From: Bacillota bacterium
GTDB taxonomy: Bacteria > Bacillota > Clostridia > Christensenellales > SZUA-584
Assembly: GCA_023410595.1 (NCBI GenBank)
Contig: JAEYPO010000004.1
Span: 1-14,244, forward strand
Length of the DNA: 14,244 nucleotides
Reading direction: 5' to 3'
A program made the position numbers and the translations under genes. Shown in pieces: positions 1-5,519 of this stretch. How positions within the stretch are numbered: the stretch's first letter is position 1; every line of letters starts with the position of its first letter. Below the pieces are notes generated by a model. It saw only the letters and a list, made by a program, of their open reading frames with translations. It did no database searches and was not told where the DNA came from.

Positions 1-112
1 GAAAGTAAGTGAAGAAGAAGTCGCCGCGGTAGCGGAAAGCATCAACAATAGACCGCGGAAATGCCTTGGCTGGTTATCCCCTAATGAATTTTTGGCTAAG
101 TGTTGCACTTGA
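1..112 (+). CDS. IS30-family transposase, C-terminal fragment (partial, 5' end outside window)
   Basis: Reading from base 2, the frame encodes 36 residues and stops at TGA 110-112. The segment contains INNRPRKCLGW followed by SPNEF, the typical C-terminal end of IS30-family DDE transposases (normally INNRPRK-LGW-TP-E). It is the last part of the RNase H-like catalytic domain, just after the final glutamate region. The gene starts outside the window, so its intactness cannot be judged. The stop codon sits inside the element's terminal repeat: the reverse complement of 101-111 matches the outer end of the second IS30 copy at 14134-14144. The match to the family is clear from sequence; whether the element is active is unknown. 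Confidence 0.85.
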   Translation, partial: KVSEEEVAAVAESINNRPRKCLGWLSPNEFLAKCCT

Positions 113-115
113 ATT
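101..115 (-). repeat. Right terminal inverted repeat of the left IS30-type element
   Basis: Read on the minus strand this is AATTCAAGTGCAACA. It matches AATTGCAAGTGCAACA at 14129-14144, just outside the second transposase start, apart from one inserted base. The two are in inverted orientation relative to their transposase genes, as expected for the two ends of one type of IS. The exact outer boundary and any target duplication cannot be fixed here. Confidence 0.6.
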
Positions 116-127
116 GACAATCTGCCA

Positions 128-230
128 AGCTTCCCCTCTTAGGGGAAGTGGCGCGGAGCGCCGATAGGGTGTAAAAGCATAGATACCCTTCAGTCGCCAT
201 GCGGCGACAGCTCCCCTGGGAGGGGCGCCT
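128..230 (+). repeat. Multi-hairpin intergenic repeat R1, copy A
   Basis: About 103 bases built from nested hairpins: CTTCCCCT (130-137) pairs with AGGGGAAG (141-148), then GGCGC/GCGCC, GTCGCC/GGCGAC, and a last stem of CTCCCCT with AGGGGCG. The left half ends in GATAGGGTG and the right half begins CCCTTCAGTCGCC; these two can pair across a short variable centre. Further copies are at 2368-2465 and 13987-14111, with half copies at 284-327 and 13900-13940. The arms are conserved and the centre varies, so this is a dispersed structured repeat rather than chance. It starts only about 12 bases after the IS30 terminal repeat. Confidence 0.8.
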
Positions 231-283
231 ATTTAGGAGTAAGCCCGTCAATCAGCACCTAAAGAAGCGGCTCGCGTTCAATA

Positions 284-327
284 CTTCCCCTATTAGGGAA
301 GGTGGCACGAAGTGTCGGATGAGGTGT
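284..327 (+). repeat. R1 repeat, left-half copy (diverged)
   Basis: Begins CTTCCCCTATTAGGGAAG and continues with GTGGCACGAAGTGTCGGATGA. It matches the left half of R1 with compensated changes: the GGCGC-GCGCC stem becomes GGCAC-GTGTC. The right half is missing. Paired substitutions suggest the hairpin, not just the sequence, has been kept. Confidence 0.55.
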
Positions 328-365
328 TTCGGTAATCAGAATCTGCATCCCGGCAAGCCGTAGGT

Positions 366-645
366 AAGACGGGCGTCCAAAGGACGCCCCTACGACAGGA
401 AAGAAACGTCGGCGCGCGTAGGGGAGGGCTTCCTTGTACTCCGAAGGGGTGCACGCCATCCTGGAGCTAGCTAGGGGCGGGGATAGAACCCCGCCCCTGC
501 GGCAGAGAAGATGGGTCGCAGCGCGTAGGGGCGGCCTGCGGCCGCCCGAAAAAAGGCAAGGGGCAGACGGGCATCCAAAGGAACGCCCCTACGAGATGTA
601 AGAAACGTCAGCGCGTGCAGGGGCGGTCTCGGGCCGTTCCGTGGA
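366..645 (+). repeat. Cluster of REP-like palindromes (R2 family)
   Basis: At least five imperfect palindromes with the frame (GTA)GGGGCG...CGCCC(CTAC) lie side by side: 368-392 (GGGCGTCC aaa GGACGCCC), 475-499 (GGGGCGGGG / CCCCGCCCC), 527-547 (GGGCGGCC tgc GGCCGCCC), 569-592 and 618-644. The first and fourth are followed by a similar tail (AAGAAACGTC then GCGCG), so they are copies of one roughly 70-base unit. The outer frame resembles the GGGCGCACA palindromes around the RAYT gene at 12619, 12969 and 13195. No gene is seen here. Confidence 0.6.
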
Positions 646-659
646 GAACAAACGAACGG

Positions 660-847
660 ATAAACCCCGCTCTGACAAAGTTGTTCTAAAAAACAGAAGC
701 TGAAATCAGGACATTAACATGCCCTTCATCTGGACTCTGCCAGTGAAGGGCGAATAATAAGTGGTAAATAGCATGTAAGACCCGATGACAAACGCAAGGT
801 TGTCATCGGTCTAAAGAGCGGGGAATAAAACCTCGCTCTTGTCATCT
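660..847 (+). promoter_or_regulatory. Structured leader: three consecutive hairpins with a possible alternative pairing
   Basis: Three strong hairpins precede the gene at 872. Hairpin 1 (721-750) pairs GCCCTTCA...TGAAGGGC, extended by CTGG/CCAG. Hairpin 2 (778-812) pairs AGACC and GATGACAA with TTGTCATC and GGTCT. Hairpin 3 (815-839) pairs AGAGCGGGG with CCTCGCTCT. Upstream, CCCCGCTCT at 665-673 is a perfect complement to AGAGCGGGG, so two mutually exclusive pairings are possible, as in attenuators. The region may be a cis-acting leader or more repeat-derived hairpins. No known riboswitch class was recognised and no clear promoter was found. Confidence 0.35.
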
Positions 848-871
848 TAAGAAATTATCGGGGATTGTAAT

Positions 872-1087
872 ATGGATATTAACATCGACAGGTTATCGGG
901 AGAGGCGGGCGAGCCGCCGCTTTGGGGGCGCTGCGATTACTGCGGAGCGCCGGTATTAAAAGGGCATAAGTACTATGAGCACGAAGGGCTCGTCGTCTGC
1001 ATGGAGTGCGCAAGGCGCTACGCTTACTCCGTGTTCGAGCGGGACGCGTGTCTCAAAACGGCGGAAGGAGAGGGCCTTAATGACTGA
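872..1087 (+). CDS. Small zinc-ribbon protein (71 aa)
   Basis: The protein has two CxxC knuckles, C21-x2-C24 and C43-x2-C46, separated by 18 residues (CDYCGAPVLKGHKYY, then CMEC), a typical four-cysteine zinc ribbon. No other domain is visible. The ATG start has only a weak GGGGA ribosome binding site at 860-864, but no better start exists upstream. Its stop overlaps the next gene's start (1080), so the two are translationally coupled. Small CxxC proteins of this kind are common in the replication/regulation regions of Clostridia prophages, which fits the two following genes. The role is unknown; DNA, RNA or protein binding are all possible. Confidence 0.7.
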   Translation: MDINIDRLSGEAGEPPLWGRCDYCGAPVLKGHKYYEHEGLVVCMECARRYAYSVFERDACLKTAEGEGLND

Positions 1088-1541
1088 GACGGAGAGGTTT
1101 TTGAGGGAGCGCTGGTTCGCGCAGCGCAGCATAGGGCGGCTCGTGATGGACTTGTCGCTCGCAAAACGCGCGTATGAGGAGAGCTACGGCGACGCTTCTT
1201 TAACGTGCGACCTTACAAAGGCGCGCTCAGCACAGCGCAGTGCATTAAGCCCCGTGGAGTATTCGGCGGTGCTGGTGGTAGACCACTACCGCGCCGAGAT
1301 GGAGTCGATTGAGAAGCGGCTGGCGTCAGAGCGCAGAAAGGCGGCGGCGATAGAGCATGCGGTAGAGCAGGCGGGCCTTGAGCCGCGCGAGGAGGAATAC
1401 GTGCGCCTTCGGTATTTTGAGAACCGCAGCGTGGAGGCGACGGCGCAAAGGCTCTACTGTTCTCTCGCGACGTGCGGGAGGATACGCGAAAGCGCGCTAG
1501 GTAAGGTGAAGCAAAGAGGCGGGCTATGGCAAGGAGCATAA
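1080..1541 (+). CDS. Phage-type sigma-70 region 4-like regulator (153 aa)
   Basis: I place the start at ATG 1080 because GGAAGGAG lies at 1062-1069. A longer frame from 975 would overlap the zinc-ribbon gene by more than 100 bases. Residues 60-95 form a charged helix. Residues 100-145 (EEEYVRLRYFENRSVEAT..RL..S...CGRI..SAL.KV) read as a sigma-70 region 4 helix-turn-helix. The pattern is that of DUF1492/ArpU/RinA-type phage proteins, which activate late genes or act as small sigma-like factors. No region 2 is present, so it is not a full sigma factor. It overlaps the next gene by 16 bases. The target promoters are not evident in the window. Confidence 0.7.
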   Translation: MTETERFLRERWFAQRSIGRLVMDLSLAKRAYEESYGDASLTCDLTKARSAQRSALSPVEYSAVLVVDHYRAEMESIEKRLASERRKAAAIEHAVEQAGLEPREEEYVRLRYFENRSVEATAQRLYCSLATCGRIRESALGKVKQRGGLWQGA

Positions 1542-2320
1542 AGCGGGGGCTCGATTACTTCTCGATGGACGTAGGCGTGCTCTCCGACAGGAAGATAAGG
1601 CGCGTGCTGCACGCTTGCGGGCCGCAGGCGCTGGCCGTGGTGGTGAGCGTATGGTGCTGCGCGTATCAGGAGAACGGCTATTACGCGGCGGCGGACGACG
1701 ACTTTTACTTCGACATAGCTAGTGCCCTTGGCATGGAGGAGGCTTACGTGCGCGCCGTAGTTAAGAAGTGCATAGAGGCGGGGCTTTTTGACAGCGAAAT
1801 ATACGAGCGGTTTTCCATACTTACCTCGCGGCGCATGCAGAGCAACTTCCTTGACGCTACGAAAAGGCGCGAAGAAGTAAGGATGTGCGCTGACTACCTG
1901 CTCGCAGCTGTGGACGATTCGGTGGTTATCGCAGACATGAACGGCTTTCCTGTATCCACTAACGGCGTTGTTGCAGACAAAGATGCGCAAAGTAAAGAAA
2001 AGCACAGCAAAGAAGAGCAAAGCACAGCACAGCAGTACGCGGGCGACGTACTCTCCTTCGGAGACTGCGTGCGTATGACGGCGGACGAATACGACGCGCT
2101 TAAGAAACAGTACGGCGAGCAGGGCGCAAAGCGCATGACACAGATACTTGATAACTACAAGGCCTCGACGGGCAAGGAGTATATAAGCGACTACCGCGCG
2201 ATACTCTCGTGGGTGGTAAAGCGCTGGCAGGAGGAGGGCGGCAATAGCAACAGCTTTGAGCGCCCGACGGCAAACTACGACCATCTCGCCATAGACCCGT
2301 TTGATTTCAAAGGGTGGTAA
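1526..2320 (+). CDS. Lin1244/Lin1753 (DUF4373) phage replication-type protein (264 aa)
   Basis: The N-terminus MARSIKRGLDYFSMDV...DRKIRRVLHACG..AL, followed by NGYYAAADDDFYFDIASAL, matches the Lin1244/Lin1753 N-terminal domain (DUF4373) found in phage replisome-organiser proteins. Residues about 1-110 carry this winged-helix-like domain. Residues about 150-175 are a low-complexity linker rich in S, K, E and Q, encoded by CACAGCAAAG-like repeats. Residues about 185-240 (YDALKKQYGE...ILDNYKASTGKEYISDYRAILSWVVKRW) form a DnaD-tail-like helical segment. Such proteins bind phage origin DNA and help load helicase. No dnaC-type loader, integrase or structural gene follows, so this may be a remnant. 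The start has AAAGAGG upstream. Confidence 0.8.
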   Translation: MARSIKRGLDYFSMDVGVLSDRKIRRVLHACGPQALAVVVSVWCCAYQENGYYAAADDDFYFDIASALGMEEAYVRAVVKKCIEAGLFDSEIYERFSILTSRRMQSNFLDATKRREEVRMCADYLLAAVDDSVVIADMNGFPVSTNGVVADKDAQSKEKHSKEEQSTAQQYAGDVLSFGDCVRMTADEYDALKKQYGEQGAKRMTQILDNYKASTGKEYISDYRAILSWVVKRWQEEGGNSNSFERPTANYDHLAIDPFDFKGW

Positions 2321-2367
2321 ACTTCCCGCGCGAAGGGAACTTATATAGTCCGGCAATAAGCGCTCAT

Positions 2368-2465
2368 AGGGGGAAGTGGCGCGAAGCGCCGATAGGGTAA
2401 GGAAGCAGCACGAACGGAGCACCCTTCAGTCGCCAGAGGCGACAGCTCCCCTTGAAGGGGCGCCT
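2368..2465 (+). repeat. Multi-hairpin intergenic repeat R1, copy B
   Basis: Carries GGGGGAAGTGGCGCGAAGCG, then CCGATAGGGT; a different centre of about 22 bases; then CCCTTCAGTCGCCAGAGGCG and ACAGCTCCCC..AAGGGGCGCC. The outermost left arm is degraded: a stray CTTCCC is at 2321-2326. It sits between the DUF4373 gene and the BRCT gene and may separate their transcription. Confidence 0.75.
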
Positions 2466-2513
2466 TTATCTGGCGTGAGCCCGGCGCAGGGGGGGAGTCT
2501 ATAAGGAGGATTT

Positions 2514-2786
2514 ATGAAGATAACCATACAAAACAAATCGTTCTGCTTTACGGGACGGGCGGGAATGAAGCGCGCAGACTTAGCCGCCATAGTAGCCTCA
2601 CGCGGCGGTAAGGTGCACGAGCGCGTAACGCGCGCAACCGACTACCTCGTCGTGGGCGAGGGCGGCAGCAAGAGGTGGGCTTACCGCGGCTTCGGCAACA
2701 AGATACTGCGGGCGCGCTACCTTAAAGCGCAGGGCTTTGCCGTGCGCGTCGTCTCTGAAAGAGACTTCTGGAGGGGGATAGGATGA
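2514..2786 (+). CDS. BRCT-domain protein (90 aa)
   Basis: Nearly the whole protein is a single BRCT domain: KSFCFTGR at residues 8-15, RGGKVHERVTRATDYLVVGE with the conserved GG and T...YLV core at 30-49, GNKILRARYLKAQG at 62-75, and the closing Trp in ERDFW at 83-87. This is the fold found at the C-terminus of NAD-dependent DNA ligase and in replication factor C-like proteins, where it binds DNA ends or phosphopeptides. A free-standing BRCT protein near phage replication genes suggests a DNA-transaction role, but that is inference. The ATG start has a good ribosome binding site (AAGGAGG before it). An R1 repeat separates it from the DUF4373 gene. Confidence 0.8.
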   Translation: MKITIQNKSFCFTGRAGMKRADLAAIVASRGGKVHERVTRATDYLVVGEGGSKRWAYRGFGNKILRARYLKAQGFAVRVVSERDFWRGIG

Positions 2787-2795
2787 GGGCGATGC

Positions 2796-2873
2796 GCTGT
2801 GGGCTGGCGCTGTGGGCTGGCGCTGCGGGCTGACGTTGAGGGATGGCGCTGCGGGCTGGCGTTGAGGGTGGGC
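2796..2873 (+). repeat. 13-bp tandem repeat, six units
   Basis: Six consecutive 13-base units: GCTGTGGGCTGGC twice, GCTGCGGGCTGAC, GTTGAGGGATGGC, GCTGCGGGCTGGC and GTTGAGGGTGGGC. They start ten bases after the BRCT stop. The unit length is not a multiple of three and the frames are not conserved, so it is not coding. The two unit types (GCTG and GTTG) are partly interleaved. Confidence 0.8.
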
Positions 2874-2887
2874 GTGCTGGCGCACTA

Positions 2888-2935
2888 TTGGAGGCGCTGC
2901 CTCCAAACCACCGCCAAAGGGACGCATCCCTTTGG
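2888..2935 (+). repeat. Pair of perfect hairpins downstream of the tandem repeat
   Basis: TTGGAGGC (2888-2895) pairs perfectly with GCCTCCAA (2899-2906). After ACCACCG, CCAAAGGGA (2914-2922) pairs perfectly with TCCCTTTGG (2927-2935). There is no T-tract after either stem, so they do not look like ordinary intrinsic terminators. They probably belong to another dispersed hairpin repeat family, but only one copy is in this window. Confidence 0.55.
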
Positions 2936-3033
2936 AAACCCGACGGTATATTAGGGAGGAGGGAGTGGAGAAAGAATTATTTTATTCTGAAAGTTAAAGA
3001 TTAACAGAAAAGTGACGATTAAAACAATAGATG

Positions 3034-3073
3034 TGTCATAAAAAACTAAAAAAATGAGTTTACTTTTATGACA
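3034..3073 (+). promoter_or_regulatory. Palindromic operator for the XRE gene
   Basis: TGTCATAAAA (3034-3043) and TTTTATGACA (3064-3073) form a perfect 10-base inverted repeat with centres 30 bases apart, about three helical turns. The second arm lies between the likely -35 and -10 elements of the XRE promoter. This is the layout expected for autorepression by the dimeric XRE protein encoded next. Confidence 0.6.
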
Positions 3074-3086
3074 AAATGAATATAAT
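3059..3086 (+). promoter_or_regulatory. Promoter of the XRE-ImmA genes
   Basis: TATAAT at 3081-3086 with TTTACT at 3059-3064, spacer 16. The start codon is 28 bases downstream of the -10 element, leaving a short leader with GGAGG at 3102-3106. The promoter overlaps the palindromic operator. Confidence 0.55.
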
Positions 3087-3113
3087 TATATTGTATGAAA
3101 CGGAGGTTTAATT

Positions 3114-3461
3114 ATGATTACCTTTGATAAAGTAAAAATTGGTAAGCAGATAGAAAATGCGAGAAAAAAGGCAGGTTTTAGTCAAGACATTATTGCTGAC
3201 TATTTAGGTATTGATCAAGGGTTGTTTTCGAAATATGAAAATGGTGAAAGACCAATTACAATGGACAATCTGGATAAATTAAAGGATCTTTTTAAATGTA
3301 CATTAAGTTATTTTATAGAAGGAGAAAATGAGAATTTAATTTTAGACAATATAGCGCTGAGAGGAAGTAAAATAGATGGAGAGAGTTTGAAGACAATTTC
3401 CTATATGAATAAAATCATCGCGAATTTACAAGAAATGGACAGGCTTATTGAAGGTAAATGA
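3114..3461 (+). CDS. XRE-family transcriptional repressor (115 aa)
   Basis: Residues about 10-66 form a classic Cro/C1-type helix-turn-helix: IGKQIENARKKAGFSQDIIA, then DYLGIDQGLFSKYENGERPI, then the closing helix LDKLKDLFKCTLSYFIEG. The C-terminal 45 residues are helical and may dimerise or contact the metallopeptidase. The ATG start has GGAGG seven bases upstream. Its stop overlaps the start of the ImmA/IrrE gene (ATGA), so they are translationally coupled. In ICEBs1 and many phages, an ImmR-like repressor of this kind is cleaved by the adjacent ImmA protease to derepress the element; the same pairing also occurs as toxin-antitoxin-like modules. Base composition is far more AT-rich than the flanking genes, suggesting transfer. 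Confidence 0.85.
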   Translation: MITFDKVKIGKQIENARKKAGFSQDIIADYLGIDQGLFSKYENGERPITMDNLDKLKDLFKCTLSYFIEGENENLILDNIALRGSKIDGESLKTISYMNKIIANLQEMDRLIEGK

Positions 3462-4234
3462 TTATGGATGAACCAAAATTAAATTATGCTATATATGAAG
3501 CTCTCAATATTGAGGCTATTAATCTTCGTATTTCTTTTGGAATTGGAGAGTATTCAGCTATTGATTTTGAGTCATTATTATTTTCTAAAGAGGAAATGAC
3601 TTATTTATCTTTTCCAATGCCTGATAATATTAATGCGATTTGTGTAAAAGATAGCAGCAATAAAGTAATTGCAATTAATTCAAAAGATACTCTTGGTAAG
3701 CAAAGATATTCCTTAGCACATGAATTATATCACTTATATGTGCAAAAAGATTTCTTGTTTTCTGTCTGTACAGACGATAATAAAAAGCCTATAGAAGAAG
3801 TAAAGGCAGATGCATTTGCAACTTATTTTATGCTTCCCAAAAGTGCTCTTTATTGGTTTATTAAGCAAACTCTAAATATGGATATATCGAAAGGAAAGAT
3901 TCATTTTAATTTTGATCAGATAATTAAAATTGAACAATATTATAAGATTAGCCACGCAGCAATGCTAAATAGGCTGAAAATAGAAAAAATGATCACTCAA
4001 CAAGAATATATACAATATCAGGATGGTGTGATAAGAAGGGCTTTAAATTTGGGATATGATGATTCTTTATATATCCCACCAGCTAATGAATACAAGGCTA
4101 AGGGGAAGTATATTCATTATGCAAAAAAGCTGCTTGAACTTGGGCTAATTAATGACAGGGAGTTTGAAGATTATATGGTCGATGTAGGGAGGGAAGATTT
4201 AATTTGTCCAGAAAGCAAAAATATAGTAAATTAA
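3458..4234 (+). CDS. ImmA/IrrE-family zinc metallopeptidase (258 aa)
   Basis: The catalytic motif is HELYH at residues 88-92, in the context RYSLAHELYHLYV. A third zinc-ligand candidate is E114 in EEVKADAFATYFMLP, the usual ImmA/IrrE second motif. The N-terminal 85 residues form the alpha/beta part of the domain. Residues 150-258 are helical and could recognise the repressor. The start at 3458 overlaps the XRE stop; ATG 3464 is an alternative two codons in. Members cleave XRE repressors (ImmA of ICEBs1) or act in stress signalling (IrrE). Here the obvious candidate substrate is the repressor encoded upstream. No integrase is nearby, so mobile-element control is not proven; a defence or toxin-antitoxin role is equally possible. 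Confidence 0.85.
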   Translation: MIMDEPKLNYAIYEALNIEAINLRISFGIGEYSAIDFESLLFSKEEMTYLSFPMPDNINAICVKDSSNKVIAINSKDTLGKQRYSLAHELYHLYVQKDFLFSVCTDDNKKPIEEVKADAFATYFMLPKSALYWFIKQTLNMDISKGKIHFNFDQIIKIEQYYKISHAAMLNRLKIEKMITQQEYIQYQDGVIRRALNLGYDDSLYIPPANEYKAKGKYIHYAKKLLELGLINDREFEDYMVDVGREDLICPESKNIVN

Positions 4235-4264
4235 TCCACTGTTGTGTATAATTATGTATAGGGG

Positions 4265-4295
4265 ATTTTATCTATAAATTATATGGAGATAAAAT
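4265..4295 (+). promoter_or_regulatory. Hairpin over the ribosome binding site of the PIN gene
   Basis: ATTTTATCT (4265-4273) and AGATAAAAT (4287-4295) are perfectly complementary, with a 13-base loop. The GGAG ribosome binding site (4285-4288) straddles the loop and right arm, and the TTG start follows at 4297. In RNA this could partly hide the start site; as DNA it could be a second operator. A TATAAT (4247-4252) lies just upstream but lacks a clear -35. Confidence 0.5.
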
Positions 4296-4296
4296 A

Positions 4297-4851
4297 TTGG
4301 GGACTATATATTTTGATTCTGACTTTTTAATAACATTCCTTAAACCTTCAAAGAATTATTTCTATTTGGTACAAGCAGTATGTAAGGGGTATGAATTTAT
4401 CATACCTCAAGAAGTATATACTGAATTATTAAAAAGAAGAACAGATTCAATAACCTCTAAAGTTGATACCCTAGAACAGAAACAAATCGTAAAGAAATAT
4501 GCAATGAAATCTGATGAGATCGCGGCTGTAATTAAGTATATGTTACAAAATCCGAGGCCGAAGTGTAAAGTAATGGGGCCGGGTGAAGCAGCGGCAATTG
4601 CGCTGTGTCAAGCTAATAATGGTATCTTAGCGAGCAATAACATGCGTGATGTATCACTATATACTGAATTGCAAGGGATTAGACATATTACATCTGCCAG
4701 ATTGTTAGTTCATGCTTATGAAACAAAAATAATAGAGAACATTGAAAAGGCTGAGTTCATATGGGCTGATATAATTGGTTCTGGTCGAAATATGCCCACA
4801 GATACATTTGAAGAATTCTATCATTTTAATGAACTCTGGCCTCTGGAATAA
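4297..4851 (+). CDS. PIN-like domain protein, candidate toxin nuclease (184 aa)
   Basis: The N-terminus IYFDSDFLITFL gives the first acidic residue (D7 or D9). Residues VYTEL supply E43, GPGEAAAIALCQ supplies E97, and SNNMRDVSLY supplies D118. This spacing of acidic residues and hydrophobic strands fits a PIN-fold ribonuclease of the VapC/DUF3368 type. The start is TTG, chosen because GGAG lies eight bases upstream and no ATG or GTG gives a better N-terminus. The gene follows the ImmA/IrrE gene by 62 bases and shares its AT-rich composition, so the three probably arrived together. Activity is not proven; the alternative is an inactive PIN-like protein. Confidence 0.65.
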   Translation: MGTIYFDSDFLITFLKPSKNYFYLVQAVCKGYEFIIPQEVYTELLKRRTDSITSKVDTLEQKQIVKKYAMKSDEIAAVIKYMLQNPRPKCKVMGPGEAAAIALCQANNGILASNNMRDVSLYTELQGIRHITSARLLVHAYETKIIENIEKAEFIWADIIGSGRNMPTDTFEEFYHFNELWPLE

Positions 4852-4880
4852 TAACAAATTAATACTTAACTAGGATGCTT

Positions 4881-5408
4881 TCAGCTCTCCTTCTCCTTCT
4901 GCCTTTTCCTGAACTCCCTCACCTTTATAAGGTTGCCGCACGCCGGGCCGCACCACCGCCGCGTCCTGCTCTTGCTCTCGTCGTAAAACACCATGCCGCA
5001 CTCGGCGTTCTCGCAAACCTTAAGGCGCGTCTTGTCCTCGCTCGATATAACCTTGGCAAACGAGGCCGCTATCTCGTGCAGCGCCCAGTCCCAGTCCTTT
5101 TTTACGGGCTGAAGGGACAGCTGCCATTCGCCCGCCGGAGCCGTCAGCGCGAACGTCATGTGAGAGCCCGCAAGAGCGCTTATCACCTCGCGCATGTCGT
5201 CCTCGTCGGGGCCGCTGCCGCTGGTGAGCGCCTCTGTTATGTTTGCCATCGCCTGCCTCAGCGTTTTAAGACGCGCGATTTCCTCGGCGGAGGGCGCGCC
5301 AACCTCCAGCCCCCATCGTTTAAGGAAGCCGGTAAGCCACTCGGTGTCATTCAGTTTATCGCCGCCGCCTCGATTACTGTTGAGCAGCTCCGTGAACGGA
5401 AACTCCAT
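4881..5408 (-). CDS. CGNR zinc-finger transcriptional regulator (175 aa)
   Basis: Residues about 3-125 form the N-terminal stress-response (ABATE-like) region. The C-terminal 45 residues carry the zinc finger: C132 and C137 (CENAEC), then C153 and C157 (WCGPAC), followed by IKVREFRKR, a basic DNA-binding tail. In the family the last cysteine starts a CGNR motif; here it reads CGNL, so the arginine is replaced while the rest is kept. Proteins of this type (COG5516) are putative transcription factors. The gene is divergent from a 53-residue small gene and shares its promoter region. The ribosome binding site is weak (GGTGG). GC-rich composition matches the chromosome, not the AT-rich island next to it. 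Confidence 0.85.
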   Translation of the reverse strand: MEFPFTELLNSNRGGGDKLNDTEWLTGFLKRWGLEVGAPSAEEIARLKTLRQAMANITEALTSGSGPDEDDMREVISALAGSHMTFALTAPAGEWQLSLQPVKKDWDWALHEIAASFAKVISSEDKTRLKVCENAECGMVFYDESKSRTRRWCGPACGNLIKVREFRKRQKEKES

Positions 5409-5430
5409 CCTGTAACCACCAAAATAAGTA

Positions 5431-5458
5431 TTGACAATTACAAACTATCGCATATAAT
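5431..5458 (+). promoter_or_regulatory. Promoter of the 53-residue small gene
   Basis: Perfect consensus TTGACA (5431-5436) and TATAAT (5453-5458), spacer 16. The two elements are exact matches to the sigma-A consensus. The small gene starts about 60 bases downstream. Confidence 0.75.
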
Positions 5459-5461
5459 ATG

Positions 5462-5489
5462 AGTATAGCACGTAATACCCAAATGTCAA
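5462..5489 (-). promoter_or_regulatory. Promoter of the CGNR regulator gene
   Basis: On the minus strand, TTGACA (5484-5489) and TATACT (5462-5467) are separated by 16 bases. The -10 element lies three bases from that of the plus-strand promoter at 5453-5458, so the polymerases would collide or exclude one another. Confidence 0.7.
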
Positions 5490-5519
5490 TTAGACCGTTA
5501 CGCGCAAGGGAGGTACCAT

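Noticed and set aside
975..1079. N-terminal extension of the sigma-like gene
   Set aside because: It would overlap the zinc-ribbon gene in another frame; GGAAGGAG before ATG 1080 marks the real start.
1454..2422. Long minus-strand open frame (322 codons)
   Set aside because: It is antisense to the DUF4373 gene, which has clear domain matches and a ribosome binding site. GC-rich codon use leaves the opposite frame open, and the translation resembles no family.
2598..2927. Minus-strand open frame over the BRCT gene and tandem repeat
   Set aside because: Low-complexity P/A/Q-rich translation that simply reflects the 13-bp repeat on the reverse strand.
4875..5462. Plus-strand open frame across the CGNR gene
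   Set aside because: Antisense to the zinc-finger gene, whose four cysteines and basic tail are clear.
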